NCBI GenBank assembly: GCA_020746875.1
Contig: JAGTJL010000004.1
Span: forward strand, 2,728,001-2,792,000
Direction: 5' to 3'
Length of the DNA: 64,000 bases
From: Rhexocercosporidium sp. MPI-PUGE-AT-0058
Taxonomy: Eukaryota; Ascomycota; Leotiomycetes; Helotiales
Positions 59,500-64,000 of the stretch are shown here, in pieces (the first letter of the stretch is position 1; every line of letters starts with the position of its first letter). The notes under the pieces were generated by a model. That model saw only the letters and a program-made list of their open reading frames with translations, was not told where the DNA came from and searched no databases. The position numbers and the translations under genes are program-made.

Positions 59500-61326
59500 T
59501 CACCAAAAAACATCCCTCTCCCTCCACCTCCAACCTATCCTCCCATCCTGTTCCAAATAATTCTGCCTACACCTCACCACCGCCCTCCTCCTCTGCAAAT
59601 CCAGCGTCACACACTCTCCCCACGCCCTCGAGCTCTCAGGAATACAACCATACTCATCCATCGCCTCCTCCTCGATACCCATCATCCACTCGCCAATCTT
59701 GCCAGCCAGCAAGGAATCGTACATCCATTCTCGGCGGTGGGATGAGAGGAGGAGGGAGATGGCTTCCCGTCGAAGCGTCCGTGAGCGGCATTTTGTGGCA
59801 GTGAGGAAGAGGGGTGCGATGGTGCGGACTTCGTGGGTGAAAATTTCGGAGTCTGAGGCTATGTTAGCTGAATCCCGTAGCGGTAAACTGATATTTCGGA
59901 AGGACTTGAGAGTCGGCAGGTTTAGGATTGGCTTGCTGTCGGCCCCCAATCCTACAGGAATGGTTACGCAATATCCTTTACAAAAAATGTACGTACCAAA
60001 TATGATAGGATTCCCCGCTGCTTCGTACTCCAAGATTTCTCTCGAAATATCCAGGAGAAACTCGAAGTAAGGTAGTAAGGCGTCGCACGCTGTTTCAGGC
60101 GCACCGAGACATGATGTCAATCTCACAAGGAGGACTGTGGAATACAGTTTCAGCGACTCGGGCCTTGAAAGTGGATGGCAGACGAGATCTGGCTCTACTT
60201 CTAGTAATAACGAGTCCAACAGACTATGAAGGAGGTGAATTTGCTCGATCATGTAATCTCTAATGCGTAGGATGGATTCGGGGATCTGCTCGGGAGCCAA
60301 TGTCTCATACTTGGCTGCCTGGTAAAAGAAGTTATACCCTTCCGAGACAATCGTGTTTCTGGTATTGCGCGCTTCTTCTACGCTGGTGAATCGCGCTGGC
60401 AGGGTGAAATTGGGGTTGTGAGATTCGAGTGCGACGTATGTCCGGTTGTCCTCGATGCCCATTGCACACAACGCTTGCATGTCTAAACGGAGAAACATGC
60501 TGCTAATGTGATCTTCCTCACGATTTCTAGAAGTGACAACGGACGGAACCACAATGTTAGCAGCAAGGAGGATATCTCGCGCATGTCGGATGTGTTGAAG
60601 AGCGAAGCCGCCATTCCCGATAAAATTATCAAAGAAAGCAAGGACGAGACATGAGATTACTGAAGCCCGTATGCATCTCCAATGGTCGTTCGTATTCATG
60701 GACTCTCGAAGTCCCTGGATGGCTTTCTCGTACTGTTGAAGTGCAAATTCTCGATGTGGACCATGAGAGGAGTCCATCCGATGGCTACCACATAGAGACC
60801 GGTCGGTACTTCTGGCTAGGGCGCCAATGGCAACGATGGCATGACGAACGGAGAAATTGGTTTGGGATTCCTGCAGTGCGACACCCCGCCAGAAGAAAGT
60901 ATCATGACCTTGTAGATGGATCGAGACATCATCGATGAAACTTTGGAAGTACCGTTGTTCTTCATCGTACAGGTCAAGAGCTAACGAAGGTGTATACAAT
61001 GACACGGTCGGCGACGAAGAAGGGGAGGAAGATGATGATATTGATCTTGGGCGGATGGGAGCCAAAGTCAGGGGTGCTGCAGAAGGTAGATGGACGACAT
61101 GATCGTAACCATCACAATGCCATCCTGACTTCAAGCAGCGATGACAACTGGGTTTCTCCTCTCCACATTTAAGTCTTCTGATCCTGTTTTCCGAGTATTA
61201 GCACTGAGATATCCGTTGCGGCACGGTGTGAATGACATACTTGCATGTGACGCATCCAGTCTTGCTCCTAGGTGTGGAAGCTCTCTTTCTCGCCCGATGG
61301 GGTGGTTTAGAATTCGAAGCGTCCAT
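59500..61326 (-). CDS. Zn(II)2Cys6 fungal transcription factor
   Basis: Three exons. The ATG at 61326 gives MDASNSKPPHRARKRASTPR. The zinc cluster is TGCVTCK joined by an intron at about 61188-61242 (GTATGT...AAACAG) to IRRLKCGEEKPSCHRCLKSG and WHCDGY, again CX2CX6CX6CX2CX6C. The regulatory domain has HAIVAIGALARSTDRSLCG, REFALQQYEKAIQGLRESMN and CLVLAFFDNFIGNGGFALQH. A 45-nt intron at 59952-59996 (GTACGT...CTGTAG) joins PIIF to GLGADSKPILNLP. Because it is a multiple of three without a stop, retention would simply add 15 residues. The C-terminus has MMGIEEEAMDEYGCIP and WGECVTLDLQRRRAVVRCRQ, ending RDVFW. Same family and strand as the factor at 49857-51897. Nuclear DNA-binding regulator; targets unknown. 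Confidence 0.9.
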
Positions 61327-62372
61327 TGTGGTTGAGAAAACAGAAAGGATGTTCTTAGAAGAGTCTCTGAATATATTGGTGACTATGCCAAGCGAGGAGT
61401 AGGTGGGATAGACTTATACAACGATGCCCATTATAAGAGGAGGGTTTGTAGCTTGCGGTAGTCGTAACCTATGTGCCGTTCAGCGCCGTCCAGCGGCGTC
61501 CGGGTAGACCGTCCCCCGTGTGTTCAGATGAGCCATGCACCTTATGCAGGACACCGCCTGATCTGCCACATCAACGGAGACTTACTTGTGATCGCCTTGA
61601 CCGAGAATGAAACACACTTGACGGCAGGATGACCGTGGCATTTGGAATGGGGTCTACAAGGCTGTGCAGTCAATATACTTTGGGCTGCTCATCTTGCAGC
61701 TCCTCTCTAGAAGCCCATGTCATCGCTCCCGAAAGGGGTTTCACCCCGATGCATTCGACGACGGAGATAGTGGTCGGATTCCGACGAATAGAATAAAGGC
61801 GACAGCAGCACAAGCAAGGGCAGGTACAGGGGCGAAATGAGGAGTCGGGATCTTATAGGGCTGAGCCAAAAATGGAGGAGATTGACTAATAGGCTCCTAT
61901 AACGCTCCTGGCCTGACCAAGCATGCAGGCTTGAAGAGCAACTCTAACCAGATCGAGAAAACAAATGAGCGCCTGTCAGCGCTTGCTTGGACTCTAAACG
62001 CAGATAAACGATCAAAAACAAATTCCTTTATTCACTAGAAATGAGGATATACGTCAAAATAAAGTTTGAAAAGGACGTTATGAATTTTTACAGGAGTAAA
62101 TGGGATGTGATCCGAAAATAGACGAGGAAAACAAGACAACGCTATATTTAGCGATGAGGTATTTGTAAAAGTAACAATTTTAGTAAGCGAGGCGGTGAAC
62201 GCTGGGAGCGGCAGAAATATATTTTCTACCCCACCAACACTCAACTGAGGTGCTTCTCCATTTCTCACCAAACATCATCCACACCAGCACAGCATCCATC
62301 CATCCTGCACCACGACATTTCAGCTCCACCTCCACGCACGCAGCCGCCCTGGACTCCCCTGCAAGTTCCAAT
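61327..62372. promoter_or_regulatory. Divergent upstream region of Zn2Cys6 factor and DPH3
   Basis: About 1 kb between head-to-head genes. GC-rich short repeats (cgccgtccagcggcgtccgg) near 61485-61504 contain CGG and CCG triplets, the half-sites Zn2Cys6 proteins bind, so autoregulation is conceivable. No further element is supported. Confidence 0.35.
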
Positions 62373-62848
62373 ATGACCGAAAACATCTACGACGAGATCG
62401 AAATCGAGGACATGACGTATGATCCAGCCTTGGAGATCTACCACTACCCTTGCCCATGTGGGGACAGGTTCGAAATTGCTGTTGCGGATTTACGGGAAAA
62501 TGAGGATATCGCAGTCTGCCCCAGCTGCAGCTTGATGATTCGGGTCATATTTGAAGTGGTGAGTACTTTATAAGCATATACACGCCGGGCCGGAGATGAG
62601 AGCCAGAGTACTCTTCAGACCGTAAGAAGCCCAGAGATATCAAACTGCGGCATTTCTGTAGGCAAGAGTTTGGCAGGTCTATACACGCGTTGCTGGCTCA
62701 TCGAGAACAATATTTTCTTCTGCTCCGCCGGGGATACTAGAATTATGGAACTGATGCGATGGTGTGGTGATAGGACGATCTACCAAAACCCGAAGTGGAA
62801 AAGTTGACTGCCATCGACGAGACCCCGCAAGTCCCAGTCGCGGCCTGA
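62373..62848 (+). CDS. DPH3: Diphthamide biosynthesis protein 3 (CSL zinc finger)
   Basis: Two exons. The ATG at 62373 gives [20 protein letters not shown], then the CSL zinc domain [12 protein letters not shown] and [19 protein letters not shown] with its four zinc cysteines (CxC and CxxC). A 215-nt intron at 62559-62773 (GTGAGT...GTGATAG) joins in phase to [15 protein letters not shown], and the short tail ends QVPVAA with stop at 62846-62848. Total about 87 residues, the normal family size. Dph3 carries iron and donates electrons to the Dph1-Dph2 radical enzyme in the first step of diphthamide formation on eEF2, and also supports tRNA wobble modification through Elongator. If the intron is retained, the protein ends four codons later (VSTL). 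Confidence 0.95.
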
Positions 62849-64000
62849 TAGAGGACCGAATTCCGCGGAAGCAACCGTTGAGCGATCTGCCACGCAGCTG
62901 CATATTATCATCAGACCAGTCGTATATCCGGACGAATTGGAAAGGCACATCTGCGCCATGCCTCCCTTCTACCAGGCTACCCTAGACAACGTTGCAGCCC
63001 TGGAGACATAGAAGGAAACCAAGCACCGGCAAGCTGGCGCCTAAAGGACCTCCAACGATAAGCAGCCCGACAAATGAACGAGCAACGATGTGCAAGTGGC
63101 GCAATGTTCTGCGAATCAGAGGCGTAGCGCTTCTGGCGTAAAAGTCATATCTCCTGACTGGGTTGAGGTGCATCAAACTGCAGAAGTTTCCCTGACCTGC
63201 CGGGAAGGCTGAGAAGACCATGGCATACTTACGCGAAGCGGGACTAAGTCTATCTTGACATCCTTATCGGCGACACACTTGTACCCAGCAGAGTATCATG
63301 AATCAACAACGCGTGTTTGACATGTATCCCTCGCAGTGTTTGATTGAGCTTCCGTGATCTCATTCTGTGCTACAACCTTTTTCTTTCTTCTGGCATTGAA
63401 GTATCCCTATGATTTACCATATACGCTGTCTTCTCTAGACCATCACACGAAAGCACCAAGCTTCCCTTCCTAGCCCCGGTTTTGCATTTTCGTCTCACAC
63501 AAGCCGCGCTTCAACATGCATTGCGCGCTTCTGCTTGAACCTTTGGACAACGCATAGCGTATAGCACATTACCCCATGCTTAGCGTCTGTGATCACCAGG
63601 TATGTTGTGCACCAGACAGAATGCTGAACACACCATTTGTGATTCGGGCACGTACCGCAGAACCGCCGAAACTAGTCTGTGGTACAGAACACTGCTGGAT
63701 AATCATCCAATCGAGACTTCCCGTCGTACTTCGATCCTATCACATCCCGGGAATTGGCGCGGCCTAATCACCACCCCGTCCCCTCATATGCAAGCCATCT
63801 GCAAGCCATCTGCAAGCCAAAGGCAAAGTCGTGGGAACCAGCGTGGAGAACCCAGACTCCTGGGCTCGCTTATCGTAAACAGTGATCAATCAACGAAGAG
63901 CAAAGCCCAGAATTGGCAAGCGAAATCCGAACCCGAACCCGAAAAACCCGACACAAGGATGCAAGGCAATACGGGCCAACCCTGTTGCCCAGAAATCCTA
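62849..64000. other. Right edge, no gene; short tandem repeats
   Basis: No coding region supported. An 11-bp unit (gcaagccatct) is repeated about 2.7 times at 63790-63819, and a short ccgaac/cccgaa hexamer repeat lies near 63925-63950. Confidence 0.4.

Overview
This window is genomic DNA of a filamentous ascomycete (Pezizomycotina). The evidence is short spliceosomal introns of roughly 45-120 nt with GTANGT donors and CTRAC-like branch points, a HET-domain gene, two Zn(II)2Cys6 transcription factors, a Dal5-type MFS permease, a fungal-type CBM1 and a relic fungal DNA transposon. A Leotiomycete is my best guess from overall flavour, but that is inference only. All splice junctions are read by eye. 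Where I give exact intron coordinates, I checked phase and GT/AG (or GC/AG) ends. Other junctions are approximate.

Left part (0.9-20 kb): an Hsp70-like ATPase (minus) and a P-loop GTPase (plus) are divergently transcribed from one 0.8 kb region. They are followed by an unrecognised coiled-coil protein and a very large CorA-like membrane protein that is read through many introns, one of them GC-AG. Next come a secreted GH114 glycosidase with a Thr/Ser linker and C-terminal cellulose-binding CBM1, a BLOC1S1/GCN5L1-like subunit with an apparent 1-bp frameshift, and ribosomal protein eS8.

Middle part (21-42 kb): a BTB/POZ gene interrupted by one in-frame TAG, an AT-rich gene-poor stretch, a secreted SMP-30-like beta-propeller protein, a Dal5-family MFS permease and an unrecognised proline-rich protein with a helical N-terminus. 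Then come a cytochrome P450 carrying a single TGA, a HET-domain protein, an RBR (RING/IBR) ubiquitin ligase, a 613-bp transposon relic with terminal inverted repeats and a possible target-site duplication, and a salicylate-hydroxylase-like FAD monooxygenase.

Right part (44-63 kb): a peroxisomal ABCD-type fatty-acyl half transporter, a small secreted protein, and two related Zn2Cys6 regulators (one with a 5-nt microexon inside its zinc cluster) flanking a long ankyrin-repeat gene. The last gene is DPH3, the diphthamide-synthesis zinc protein.

The window mixes housekeeping genes (eS8, DPH3, ABCD transporter, BLOC-1 subunit) with accessory genes typical of self/non-self recognition and stress sensing (HET, ankyrin, Hsp70-like, GTPase, CorA-like). 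Four lesions or possible lesions (two nonsense codons, one homopolymer frameshift, one ambiguous frameshift or intron) suggest gene decay, assembly error, or both. I found no convincing tRNA, rRNA or CRISPR array, and no coherent secondary-metabolite cluster.
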